33,408 nt of DNA from an uncultured Bacteroidota bacterium (GTDB lineage: Bacteria > Bacteroidota > Bacteroidia > Flavobacteriales > Flavobacteriaceae): assembly GCA_902587325.1 (NCBI GenBank), contig CACIKV010000014.1, forward strand, positions 1-33,408, given 5' to 3'. Position numbers and translations under genes: made by a program. This document shows positions 24,556 to 32,801 of this stretch, in pieces. The stretch's first letter is position 1; the number at the start of each line of letters is the position of its first letter. The notes under the pieces are model-generated. The model was not told the DNA's origin. It was given only the letters and a program-made list of their open reading frames with translations, and searched no databases.

Positions 24556-25578
24556 ATGAAAAAAACACTCATTCTAAGGTTCTCATCTTTGGGTGATGTA
24601 GTTATGACAGTACCTATAATTAGATGTTTGTGTGAAAGATATCCAAATGATCAATTTGTCGTAGTTTCAAGAAAAAAATTTAAACCATTTTTTGAAGAAT
24701 ATCAGAATCTTACATTTTTCCATGTTGATTTTGAAAACAGACATAAAGGGCTTTTTGGTATTTTTAGACTGTTTAAAGACTTAAAAAAAGTTAAACCAAA
24801 TAAAGTTGCTGACTTGCATAATGTTTTAAGAACAAAAATAATTTCTTTTTTATTTCAATTATGCTTTTTTAATGTAAAGACATTGGATAAAATGAGATCT
24901 GAAAGAAAAAAACTTACTCGCTCTAAAAATAAAGTTTTTAAACCCTTAACTCCAATTCATTTTAAATATCAAGAAGTATTTAATAAGTTAGGTTATCAAA
25001 TCGATCTTATAAAAGATCATAAATTCCCTACACCAAAGGCTTTAAATTCAAATGAGTTTTTTTATAATAAACAAAAAGTTGGTATTGCACCATTTGCAAA
25101 GCATAATGGCAAAGTTTATCCTCTTGATTTAATGCAAAAAATAATTGCTTATCTGTCTCAAAATAATCAAGTTTTTTTATTTGGATTTGGTGATGAACTT
25201 AAAATTTTAGAAAAATGGGAAAGCTCTTATAAAAATGTAGAATGCCCATCAACAAACTTAAACTTTAGCGAAGAAATACAGTTGATTTCTAATTTGGATT
25301 TAATGATTTCGATGGATTCTGCTAACGGCCATATTGCTTCTATTTATAATGTCCCCGTTATTACTATATGGGGATTAACCCACCCATATACTGGCTTTTC
25401 AACATTTAACTCGGTTAAAGAAAATCAATTTACAGTTGATAGGACTAAATTTCCTTTGATACCAACCTCTATATATGGAAATAAAAAAATTAATGGTTAT
25501 GAAGAGTCAATGAGATCAATTGATTTAAATGGGATAATCTATAGAGCCAATCAAATCTTAAATCAGATATCATCATAA
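24556..25578 (+). CDS. Glycosyltransferase family 9 (heptosyltransferase-like)
   Basis: Protein of 340 aa of the ADP-heptose:LPS heptosyltransferase family (GT9, GT-B fold), which adds sugars to the lipopolysaccharide inner core at the inner face of the cytoplasmic membrane. The start KTLILRFSSLGDVVMTVPI is the family signature. The C-terminal half carries VGIAPFAKHNGKVYPL and the donor-binding region LDLMISMDSANGHIASIYNVPVITIWGLTHP. The exact donor sugar and acceptor are not predictable. It overlaps the 3' end of the convergent ferredoxin gene by 16 bases. Confidence 0.88.
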   Translation: MKKTLILRFSSLGDVVMTVPIIRCLCERYPNDQFVVVSRKKFKPFFEEYQNLTFFHVDFENRHKGLFGIFRLFKDLKKVKPNKVADLHNVLRTKIISFLFQLCFFNVKTLDKMRSERKKLTRSKNKVFKPLTPIHFKYQEVFNKLGYQIDLIKDHKFPTPKALNSNEFFYNKQKVGIAPFAKHNGKVYPLDLMQKIIAYLSQNNQVFLFGFGDELKILEKWESSYKNVECPSTNLNFSEEIQLISNLDLMISMDSANGHIASIYNVPVITIWGLTHPYTGFSTFNSVKENQFTVDRTKFPLIPTSIYGNKKINGYEESMRSIDLNGIIYRANQILNQISS

Positions 25579-25847
25579 TCTATAGTGATTTCTTCAGAAT
25601 TTGGTTTTGAAATACATGTAAGAATTAATCCCTCGCCAATCTCCTCGTCAGAAAGCATTCCTGGATCATCCATTTGAGCTTTTCCATTAGTAACTCTTCC
25701 AAGACAAGTCATACAAATTCCACCTTGACAAGAGTGTGGTGCATCAATTCCATTTGAAAGTGCCACGTCAAGAATAATATCATCATTATTCATATTGAAC
25801 TTATGGTGCTCTCCGTCCAAAATTAACGTTATTTTTGTAGTATTCAT
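25563..25847 (-). CDS. Plant-type 2Fe-2S ferredoxin
   Basis: Small electron carrier of 94 aa. The iron-sulfur ligands are C40, C45 and C48 (SCQGGICMTC) and C78 (LILTC), the C-x4-C-x2-C-x29-C spacing of plant-type ferredoxins. The domain resembles the C-terminal ferredoxin part of phenylacetate-oxygenase reductases (PaaE type) but stands alone here. The partner is unknown; alkB lies 17 kb away and no reductase is adjacent. A one-mismatch promoter box (TATTATTG) ends 8 nt before the ATG. Its coding end overlaps the GT9 gene by 16 bases. Confidence 0.9.
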   Translation of the reverse strand: MNTTKITLILDGEHHKFNMNNDDIILDVALSNGIDAPHSCQGGICMTCLGRVTNGKAQMDDPGMLSDEEIGEGLILTCISKPNSEEITIDYDDI

Positions 25848-25891
25848 TTTGAATGCAATAATATGAAATATTAATTTTTTTTAATTAAAAT

Positions 25892-28162
25892 ATGATCAAA
25901 AAATTTAAATATATCTTAATCTTAGTTTTTATTTTTTCATGCAAAACAGCTGAAGAAAAAATCAAGGTGAACTCACTGAAGGTTGAATACAATATATTGT
26001 TTAATGGTGAAAATTATTTTAATGAAGGCTTAAGTATTTTAGAAAATAATTACTATGAAAATTATTGGGAAATTATTCCTTTGATTAAAAGCTTAAAATA
26101 TTCAGATCAGTCATCTTTATTGCCTACAAAAAATTTTGAAAAATCCGAGGAAAAAGCAATAAAAGCCATTCAAAAATCAAAAAAAGAACAAGTAAAAATT
26201 CAAGATAAAGCTTATTTGCTTTTAGGTAAATCTAGATTTTATGATCAAAAATATATTTCTGCACTTCAAGCTTTTAACCAGATTGATGAAAAAAAATCAG
26301 AAGCTATTTTATGGAAAACAATGATTTATCTTAAACTTGATCAACCTGATATCGCATTAAGAAAAGCAAAAGAAGAAGTCCAAAAAATCGGACTAAAATC
26401 TAACGATTTAAATATATTAAAATCTATTACACAAACTGAAATTATTAATAATAATTATGATGAAGCTCTAGCTGGTTTAAAAAAAATTTATAAACAAACA
26501 AATGATAAACAGCTAAAATCAAGATCAAGTTTTATATCAGCTCAAATTTATTCTGAGCTTAACAAGATAGATTCTGCAAAAGCCTTTTTTTCTAAAACTA
26601 TTAATAGTGGAATTAATAAATCTTCTGAAATTTATTTAAGGTCAAAATTAAAGATTATGTCTTTAAGCGATGGCTATAAAACTGAAGATTATCAAAAACT
26701 TATTAAAAGTGAAAGGTACCCAGATAAAGAAGCTTTAATATTATATTATGAGGCATTGAGCTATTTAAAAAATAACCCTGATAAGGCTGCACACATTTTT
26801 AAAAAGTCTTTAACATTAAAGGATGAAGACAAGTTTCTTAAACTTAAAACTTACAGAAAACTATTAGATATAAATTATAATAAAAGCAATTATTTGATTG
26901 CATCAACCTACATAGATTCTTTGTTAATTTATGAAGATAAATCTTCAAAAAATTTTTTTGATTTAAAAAACTTAAAAAACAGACTATCAAATATTATCGA
27001 ATTAGAAGAAAAAAATATTCAAATTGATTCACTAATAATGTTGTCAAATCTAAGCGATAAAGAAATTGAAAAGATTTTTAAAAAGCCTGATCTAGTTTTT
27101 AACAAAGTTTCAGAAAACAAGACAACAAAAATAAATAATGGAATATTTTATTATAACAATGAGGCTGCTATAGAAAAAGGGATTTTAGAATTTAGAAAAA
27201 AATGGGGAAAAATAAAGCTTGAAGATAACTGGAAAATGAATCCAAATTATGATGTAAAGATCGAAAATAATTCAAATAATTATACAGTTAAGAACTATTT
27301 GCAAGAAAATTTAAACTTCAAACTAAATAAATCTGAAACAGATAGTTTAAACAAAATTTATAATAAAAACTTATTGTTGTTAGGTATTTATTACAACGAA
27401 TTTTTTAAAGACTTTAAAAAATCAAATGAAAAAATAGAAAAAATTGATTATAAATTTTTGATTCCTGAAGAAATAGCGCAATCTAAATATTACAAATATC
27501 TCTCATATTTTGAAAAAAATGACGTTAACTATATAAAAATTAAAAAAGACATCCTAGACAATCATCCAAACTCAATTTATGCAAAAAAAATTATTCAAAG
27601 TAATTCAATCATAATACAGGATTTAGACGAATCTATTGACTCAATTAGGTCTTTGTTGTTGAAAAATAAATTTTTGACTGCATCAAACATATTGGACTCA
27701 TTATTAAATCTATCAATCAAAAGAGAAGATTTATATAAGTTAAAAATGATTCAGTCTGATATAGTTGTAAAAAGGGAAAGTGTAGATAGTTATTTAAAAT
27801 TTTTGAAAAATTTAAAATTAGAGTTTCCTGAAAATAAAAGTGAATTAGAAAAAATCATCAATATTGTCGGAGATATTCAGTCAAAGAAATCATTGGATTT
27901 TAAAGATGAATCTTTAGTATTGGGATTCTTTATTAATAAAAATATCGATTTTAATTATAAAGGTTTTAAAAAAGAATATTATGATGATAAAATAGACTTA
28001 ATTGTTAAATATGGCTTTAGTAAATTAGAACAAGCTGAATATGAAGCTGAAGAATTAGTGAAAAATGATAAAAGATTGCTAAGTAATAAATATTTTGTAA
28101 TTTCAACATCCCAATTCATTAATGCATTGGTTTTTAAAACGTTAGATAAATTAAATAAATAG
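25892..28162 (+). CDS. sprE: SprE/PorW-like TPR lipoprotein of the type IX secretion/gliding system
   Basis: Lipoprotein of 756 aa. Signal peptide with lipobox FIFSC (cysteine 17), then mostly helical TPR-like repeats. The N-terminal 110 residues closely follow the SprE/PorW pattern as I recall it: VEYNILFNGENYFNEGL, YYENYWEIIPL, FEKSEEKAIKAIQKS, then KAYLLLGKSRFYDQKYISALQAF. In Flavobacterium johnsoniae and Porphyromonas, SprE/PorW is needed for type IX secretion and gliding. This copy is shorter than the roughly 870-aa F. johnsoniae protein. No other type IX gene is in the window. A bactofilin gene follows after 3 bases. Confidence 0.78.
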   Translation: MIKKFKYILILVFIFSCKTAEEKIKVNSLKVEYNILFNGENYFNEGLSILENNYYENYWEIIPLIKSLKYSDQSSLLPTKNFEKSEEKAIKAIQKSKKEQVKIQDKAYLLLGKSRFYDQKYISALQAFNQIDEKKSEAILWKTMIYLKLDQPDIALRKAKEEVQKIGLKSNDLNILKSITQTEIINNNYDEALAGLKKIYKQTNDKQLKSRSSFISAQIYSELNKIDSAKAFFSKTINSGINKSSEIYLRSKLKIMSLSDGYKTEDYQKLIKSERYPDKEALILYYEALSYLKNNPDKAAHIFKKSLTLKDEDKFLKLKTYRKLLDINYNKSNYLIASTYIDSLLIYEDKSSKNFFDLKNLKNRLSNIIELEEKNIQIDSLIMLSNLSDKEIEKIFKKPDLVFNKVSENKTTKINNGIFYYNNEAAIEKGILEFRKKWGKIKLEDNWKMNPNYDVKIENNSNNYTVKNYLQENLNFKLNKSETDSLNKIYNKNLLLLGIYYNEFFKDFKKSNEKIEKIDYKFLIPEEIAQSKYYKYLSYFEKNDVNYIKIKKDILDNHPNSIYAKKIIQSNSIIIQDLDESIDSIRSLLLKNKFLTASNILDSLLNLSIKREDLYKLKMIQSDIVVKRESVDSYLKFLKNLKLEFPENKSELEKIINIVGDIQSKKSLDFKDESLVLGFFINKNIDFNYKGFKKEYYDDKIDLIVKYGFSKLEQAEYEAEELVKNDKRLLSNKYFVISTSQFINALVFKTLDKLNK

Positions 28163-28165
28163 TTT

Positions 28166-28570
28166 ATGGCAGATAATAAATTCTTTTCATCACCCTCAGT
28201 TGATGTTATTGAAAAGTCGACAAAAATTATTGGAAATATTTTTTCAAAAGCCGATTTCAGAATTGATGGAGAAGTTGAAGGCAATATAACTACATCCGGA
28301 AAAGTAGTTGTGGGAAATAATGGTAAAATTTCAGGAAAGCTTAACTGCTCTAATGCAGATATTTCAGGGAATATTTCAGGGAATATTGAGGTTAATGAAA
28401 CACTTTCTTTAATGTCAGATTCATACGTTCAGGGTGAAATAATAACTGGTAAACTTTCAGTTGAAGAAGGAGCTCAAGTAGATGCTACAATTTCGATGAA
28501 ATCATCCAAAAAACTTAAAGTTCTAGATACTGAACAAAATAACAGCTCACAATCTGAAAAAACAGCCTAA
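28166..28570 (+). CDS. Bactofilin (polymer-forming cytoskeletal protein)
   Basis: Protein of 134 aa whose core is a right-handed beta helix of short repeated strands (about residues 20-115: TKIIGNIFSKADFRIDGEVEG, then GKVVVGNNGKISGKLNCSNADISGNISGN, YVQGEIITGKLSVEEGAQVDA). Flexible polar ends lie on both sides. Bactofilins form filaments without nucleotide and position cell-wall or envelope machinery. It is read with the SprE-like gene (3-base gap) and overlaps the AtpZ-like gene that follows, so one transcript may join secretion, cytoskeleton and ATP synthase genes. Confidence 0.9.
   Translation: MADNKFFSSPSVDVIEKSTKIIGNIFSKADFRIDGEVEGNITTSGKVVVGNNGKISGKLNCSNADISGNISGNIEVNETLSLMSDSYVQGEIITGKLSVEEGAQVDATISMKSSKKLKVLDTEQNNSSQSEKTA
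28361..28384 (+). repeat. 12-bp perfect tandem duplication in the bactofilin gene
   Basis: ATTTCAGGGAAT occurs twice in a row and encodes ISGNISGN, two adjacent strand turns of the beta helix. It is a small in-frame duplication that keeps the coil repeat. Confidence 0.7.
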
Positions 28571-28757
28571 CCCTATTAAAATATTTCTTTTGATTAGTTT
28601 TGAAATGGGGATTACGATATTTCTATTTTCAAGACTAGGCAAATGGCTTGATTCTATTTATACTCAGACCAAGACTTTCACATTTTCCTTAACCTTACTA
28701 GGATTTTTATTAGCATTTTATTTAGTTTATACACAGGTAAATAAATTAAATAAATAG
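28554..28757 (+). CDS. AtpZ/AtpI-like small membrane protein, non-ATG start
   Basis: Open frame of up to 67 codons from a CTG at 28554, in the +1 frame relative to the end of the bactofilin gene and ending at TAG 28757. The product has two hydrophobic helices separated by a polar loop: FLLISFEMGITIFLFSRLGKWLD and FTFSLTLLGFLLAFYLVYTQVNKL. The FEMG...F...GKWLD pattern matches the AtpZ/AtpI-like protein (putative F0F1 ATPase accessory subunit) that precedes atpB in Flavobacteriia. No ATG lies before 28605, which is inside the first helix. Possible starts are CTG 28554 or TTG 28590; an error in the sequence or an ATA start cannot be excluded. The family and position before atpB make it a real gene. 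Confidence 0.72.
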   Translation: MKKQPNPIKIFLLISFEMGITIFLFSRLGKWLDSIYTQTKTFTFSLTLLGFLLAFYLVYTQVNKLNK

Positions 28758-28780
28758 CTTTCATTTTACTTTTAAAATTT

Positions 28781-28788
28781 TAACTTTG
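28781..28788 (+). promoter_or_regulatory. TAnnTTTG -7 box of the atp genes
   Basis: TAACTTTG ending 30 nt before the atpB ATG at 28819, giving a leader of about 25 nt. The TTG at 28786 that would open the longest atpB frame is the end of this box. Confidence 0.55.
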
Positions 28789-28818
28789 CGAAATCACTTT
28801 AATTGCTTTAATAAGTTA

Positions 28819-29904
28819 ATGAAGCCGGCAAAATTTTTTATTCTTTTTTTTATTTTTTCGTCTCTGTCTTTGTATTCATTTGCTTCGAACAAAAATCTTG
28901 GAGAAAGTGAGGACATAAAATCTGAAATTAAAAAATATATCAAGCATCATTTAAAAGACTCTCACAGTTTTTATCTCACAAGTTTTACAAATAATGATAC
29001 TGGAAAAAAAACATACATTGAAATTCCAATGCCTGTGATATTATATGATAATGGATTTAAATTTTTTATGTCTTCAGATTTTAAACATGGTAAAGAGATT
29101 GTTATTGATAATGAAACTTATTATAGAATGAATTATGATAATAATAAGATTTATAAAACCAACAGTGATGGACTCATTAATATTTCGAATGAAGGAAAAG
29201 TTTTAAACGAAAAGCCACTCGACTTTTCAATTACTAAAAATATTGCAACAATTTTATTAGTATCAATTTTAATGTTTTTTCTATTTGTATCATTGGCAAA
29301 GTCGTACAGGACTAACAACGGAGTTTCTAAAGGTATTGGAAGGTTTTTCGAACCAATAATTTTATTTATAAGAGACGATATAGCCATTCCAAATATTGGA
29401 CTAAAAAAGTATAAAAACTATATGAGTTTTTTACTAACTGTATTTTTCTTTGTATGGTTTTTAAACATGCTAGGTCTAACACCTCTTGGAGTGAATGTTA
29501 CTGGTAATATTGCTGTTACATTTTCTTTGGCTTTACTAACATTTTTAATTACGAATTTAACTGCTAATAAAAATTATTGGGGACATATCTTTTGGATGCC
29601 TGGCGTTCCTGTTGCAATTAAAATAGTTTTAGCTCCAATTGAGTTTTTAGGAGTTTTTATAAAGCCTTTTTCACTATTGATTAGGCTTTATGCTAATATT
29701 CAAGCTGGTCACATAGTTTTATATAGCTTGATAGGTTTGATGTTTATTTTTAAAGCTTGGATTGGGAGTAGCTTGTCTTTCTTTCTGGCCTTTTTTATCG
29801 CTATAATTGAGATACTTGTAGCATTATTACAAGCGTATATCTTCACAATGCTATCTGCATTATATTTTGGTTTTGCGGTAGAAGATCATAGTGAAGCACA
29901 TTAA
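28819..29904 (+). CDS. atpB: F0F1 ATP synthase subunit a
   Basis: Membrane subunit that forms the proton half-channels beside the c ring. The 361-aa protein begins with a signal peptide (KPAKFFILFFIFSSLSLYSFAS) and an extracytoplasmic N-terminal domain of about 110 residues, an extension typical of Bacteroidota subunit a. Six or so membrane helices follow. The essential arginine is R289 in SLLIRLYANIQAGHIVL. ATG 28819 is preferred over TTG 28786, because the TTG lies within the promoter box and the ATG gives a proper signal peptide. First gene of the series atpB-E-F-H-A-G. Confidence 0.95.
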   Translation: MKPAKFFILFFIFSSLSLYSFASNKNLGESEDIKSEIKKYIKHHLKDSHSFYLTSFTNNDTGKKTYIEIPMPVILYDNGFKFFMSSDFKHGKEIVIDNETYYRMNYDNNKIYKTNSDGLINISNEGKVLNEKPLDFSITKNIATILLVSILMFFLFVSLAKSYRTNNGVSKGIGRFFEPIILFIRDDIAIPNIGLKKYKNYMSFLLTVFFFVWFLNMLGLTPLGVNVTGNIAVTFSLALLTFLITNLTANKNYWGHIFWMPGVPVAIKIVLAPIEFLGVFIKPFSLLIRLYANIQAGHIVLYSLIGLMFIFKAWIGSSLSFFLAFFIAIIEILVALLQAYIFTMLSALYFGFAVEDHSEAH

Positions 29905-29921
29905 TAAATGAAAAAGTTTAA

Positions 29922-30128
<207 letters not shown>

Positions 30129-30171
30129 TTCGTATAAATAATTTAATTACTATTGATCTAAATTATTAATA

Positions 30172-30672
30172 ATGGAAAAACTAATTGAAGAATTTTCAAT
30201 TGGCCTATTTTTTTGGCAAACAGTAATTTTTGTTTTACTAATTTTTTTACTAAAAAAGTATGCCTGGGGTCCAATTTTAAAAGCTGTTAATGACAGAGAA
30301 CAAGGCATTAAAGATGCTTTACAATCTGCTGAATTAGCAAAGGAAGAGATGGAGTCTTTAAAAGCGGATAATGACAAGATTATGAAGCAAGCAAGAGTTG
30401 ACAGAGATTCTCTACTAAAAGAGGCTCGAGATTTAAAAAACTCTATTGTTTCTCAAGCTAAAGATGAGGCTAAGTTTGAGGCTCAAAAAATTATAGAAAG
30501 CGCTAACGAAGCGATTAAAAATGAGAAAAATGCAGCTGTTACAGATATTAAAAAACAAGTTGCTTCATTATCAATTGAAATTGCTGAAAAGCTACTAAAA
30601 GAAAAGTTGTCGGATGATAACAAGCAAATGCAAATTGTTGAAGAACTTTTAAAAGACGTAAAGCTTAAATGA
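30172..30672 (+). CDS. atpF: F0F1 ATP synthase subunit b
   Basis: Stator subunit of 166 aa. One N-terminal membrane helix (about residues 11-28, FFWQTVIFVLLIFLLKK) is followed by the conserved YAWGPILKAVNDREQGI and a long charged coiled coil (about 40-140) that dimerises and reaches the F1 head. The last codon overlaps atpH by 4 bases (ATGA), a translational-coupling arrangement. Confidence 0.95.
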   Translation: MEKLIEEFSIGLFFWQTVIFVLLIFLLKKYAWGPILKAVNDREQGIKDALQSAELAKEEMESLKADNDKIMKQARVDRDSLLKEARDLKNSIVSQAKDEAKFEAQKIIESANEAIKNEKNAAVTDIKKQVASLSIEIAEKLLKEKLSDDNKQMQIVEELLKDVKLK

Positions 30673-31217
30673 TTTACAATAGGGCTGCACATAGATACGC
30701 AAAAGCAACACTTGAATCATGTCTTAAAGATAAGAAGGAGTTGGATTTGGTTTTCCAGGACATGAAAAATATTTCTGTATCTTTTGAAAACTCTAAAGAA
30801 CTTAAATTGTTTGTTGACAGTAAAGTTGTCAAAGACCTTAATAAGCTTAATGCTCTAAAAGCTGTATTTAAAAATTCATCAAATAAAACAAAGGATTTGA
30901 TGGAACTTTTAATGAACAATAAAAGGATTGATTTATTTGATGATGTAGCAAATAGTTTTATAATGCTTTACAATAAATACGCTCAAAATCAAGAGGTTGT
31001 ATTAACTTCGTCCTCTCATCTTAGACCATCAACAATTAAAGAAATTGAAAATAAAGTTAGAAATATCACTAGTAAAAATATAACTCTTTTAAACAAAATT
31101 GACGTAAACATAGTTGGAGGTTTTATTTTGCGTGTAGGTGATTTACAATATGATGCTAGCTTTAAAAATCAATTAAATAAGTTAAAACAAGATTTTATTA
31201 ATATTTCAATACAATAA
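30669..31217 (+). CDS. atpH: F0F1 ATP synthase subunit delta
   Basis: Stator subunit of 182 aa that joins subunit b to the top of F1. It is helical at the N-terminus (NRAAHRYAKATLESCLKDKKEL), with a conserved C-terminal strand region near residue 150 (NIVGGFILRVGDLQYDASFKNQLNKLKQDF). The start overlaps the atpF stop and atpA follows after 3 bases, the standard F1F0 gene order. Confidence 0.94.
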   Translation: MIYNRAAHRYAKATLESCLKDKKELDLVFQDMKNISVSFENSKELKLFVDSKVVKDLNKLNALKAVFKNSSNKTKDLMELLMNNKRIDLFDDVANSFIMLYNKYAQNQEVVLTSSSHLRPSTIKEIENKVRNITSKNITLLNKIDVNIVGGFILRVGDLQYDASFKNQLNKLKQDFINISIQ

Positions 31218-31220
31218 ATT

Positions 31221-32798
31221 ATGGCAGATATTAAGCCTGCTGAAATATCAGCGATTATTAAAAAACAATTAACTGGAAGTGATGTTTCTCCATCACTTGA
31301 TGAAGTAGGAACTGTTCTTCAGGTTGGTGATGGGATTTCAAGAGCTTATGGACTTTCTAATGTTCAATATGGAGAATTAGTTCAATTTGAAAATGGAATG
31401 GAAGGAATTGTACTAAATCTCGAAGAGGACAATGTGGGTATTGTATTATTAGGCCCATCAAAAGAAATAAAAGAAGGAGATATTGTCAAAAGGACAAAAA
31501 GAATTGCATCTATCAATGTCGGGGAGGGCGTTGTAGGCAGAGTTGTAAATACTCTTGGTCAACCAATTGACGGAAAAGGTAAAATTGAAGGTGAAATGTA
31601 TGAAATGCCTTTAGAAAGAAAAGCACCTGGGGTGGTTTACAGGCAACCAGTAAATGAGCCTTTACAAACCGGTATCAAGTCAATTGATGCAATGATTCCA
31701 ATTGGAAGAGGCCAAAGAGAACTTGTGATCGGTGATAGACAAACTGGAAAAACTACAGTTTGCATTGACACAATCCTCAACCAAAAAGAGTTTTATGACG
31801 CAGGCAATCCTGTATATTGTGTATATGTTGCTGTAGGACAAAAAGCTTCAACTGTTGCAGGAATCGCTAAAACTCTTGAAGATAAAGGAGCCTTAGCTTA
31901 TACAACAATTGTTGCCGCTAATGCATCCGATCCTGCGCCAATGCAAGTTTATGCTCCTTTTGCTGGAGCTGCCATTGGCGAATACTTTAGAGATACTGGT
32001 AGACCAGCTTTAATCATATATGATGATTTGTCGAAACAAGCAGTAGCTTATCGTGAAGTCTCTTTATTGTTAAGAAGACCACCTGGAAGAGAAGCTTATC
32101 CCGGAGATGTTTTTTATCTTCATTCAAGACTACTTGAAAGATCTGCAAAAGTTATTAATGATGATGATATTGCAAAGACTATGAATGATTTGCCTGATGC
32201 ATTAAAACCTATTGTAAAAGGGGGAGGGTCTTTAACAGCACTTCCAATTATTGAGACTCAAGCAGGTGACGTTTCCGCATATATACCGACTAATGTTATT
32301 TCAATTACTGATGGACAAATATTTTTAGAATCTGATTTATTCAACTCTGGTGTACGCCCTGCTATTAATGTAGGAATTTCCGTCTCAAGAGTCGGAGGAT
32401 CTGCTCAGATTAAATCAATGAAAAAAGTAGCCGGTACACTAAAGCTTGATCAAGCTCAGTTTAGAGAGTTACAAGCCTTTGCTAAATTTGGATCAGACCT
32501 AGATCCTGTTACCCTTGGTGTAATTCAAAAAGGTATGCGTAATGTTGAAATATTAAAACAAGCTCAAAATGATCCCTTCACTGTTGAAGATCAAGTTGCT
32601 ATTATATATTTAGGATCAAAAAACTTGTTGAAATCAGTTCCTGTTGATAAAGTAAAAGATTTTGAAAAGAAATTTTTAGAACTAATGAATTTAAAATACA
32701 GAAAAACTTTAGATACAATTAAAGATGGAAAATTAACGGATGATGTAATTTCTACTATAGAAAAAGTTGGGTCTGAAATTAGTTTATCATACGAATAG
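31221..32798 (+). CDS. atpA: F0F1 ATP synthase subunit alpha
   Basis: Non-catalytic nucleotide-binding subunit of the F1 head, 525 aa. Features in order: N-terminal beta barrel ([14 protein letters not shown] near 32), LGQPIDGKG near 112, P-loop GDRQTGKT at 171-178, [28 protein letters not shown] near 290, and the ATP synthase signature region [10 protein letters not shown] near 389. Full length. Followed by atpG after 3 bases. Confidence 0.98.
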   Translation: MADIKPAEISAIIKKQLTGSDVSPSLDEVGTVLQVGDGISRAYGLSNVQYGELVQFENGMEGIVLNLEEDNVGIVLLGPSKEIKEGDIVKRTKRIASINVGEGVVGRVVNTLGQPIDGKGKIEGEMYEMPLERKAPGVVYRQPVNEPLQTGIKSIDAMIPIGRGQRELVIGDRQTGKTTVCIDTILNQKEFYDAGNPVYCVYVAVGQKASTVAGIAKTLEDKGALAYTTIVAANASDPAPMQVYAPFAGAAIGEYFRDTGRPALIIYDDLSKQAVAYREVSLLLRRPPGREAYPGDVFYLHSRLLERSAKVINDDDIAKTMNDLPDALKPIVKGGGSLTALPIIETQAGDVSAYIPTNVISITDGQIFLESDLFNSGVRPAINVGISVSRVGGSAQIKSMKKVAGTLKLDQAQFRELQAFAKFGSDLDPVTLGVIQKGMRNVEILKQAQNDPFTVEDQVAIIYLGSKNLLKSVPVDKVKDFEKKFLELMNLKYRKTLDTIKDGKLTDDVISTIEKVGSEISLSYE

Positions 32799-32801
32799 TA
32801 A

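Noticed and set aside
28361-28384. 12-bp tandem repeat as a mobile or phase-variation element
   Set aside because: It is in frame, only two units, and encodes the normal beta-helix repeat of a bactofilin.
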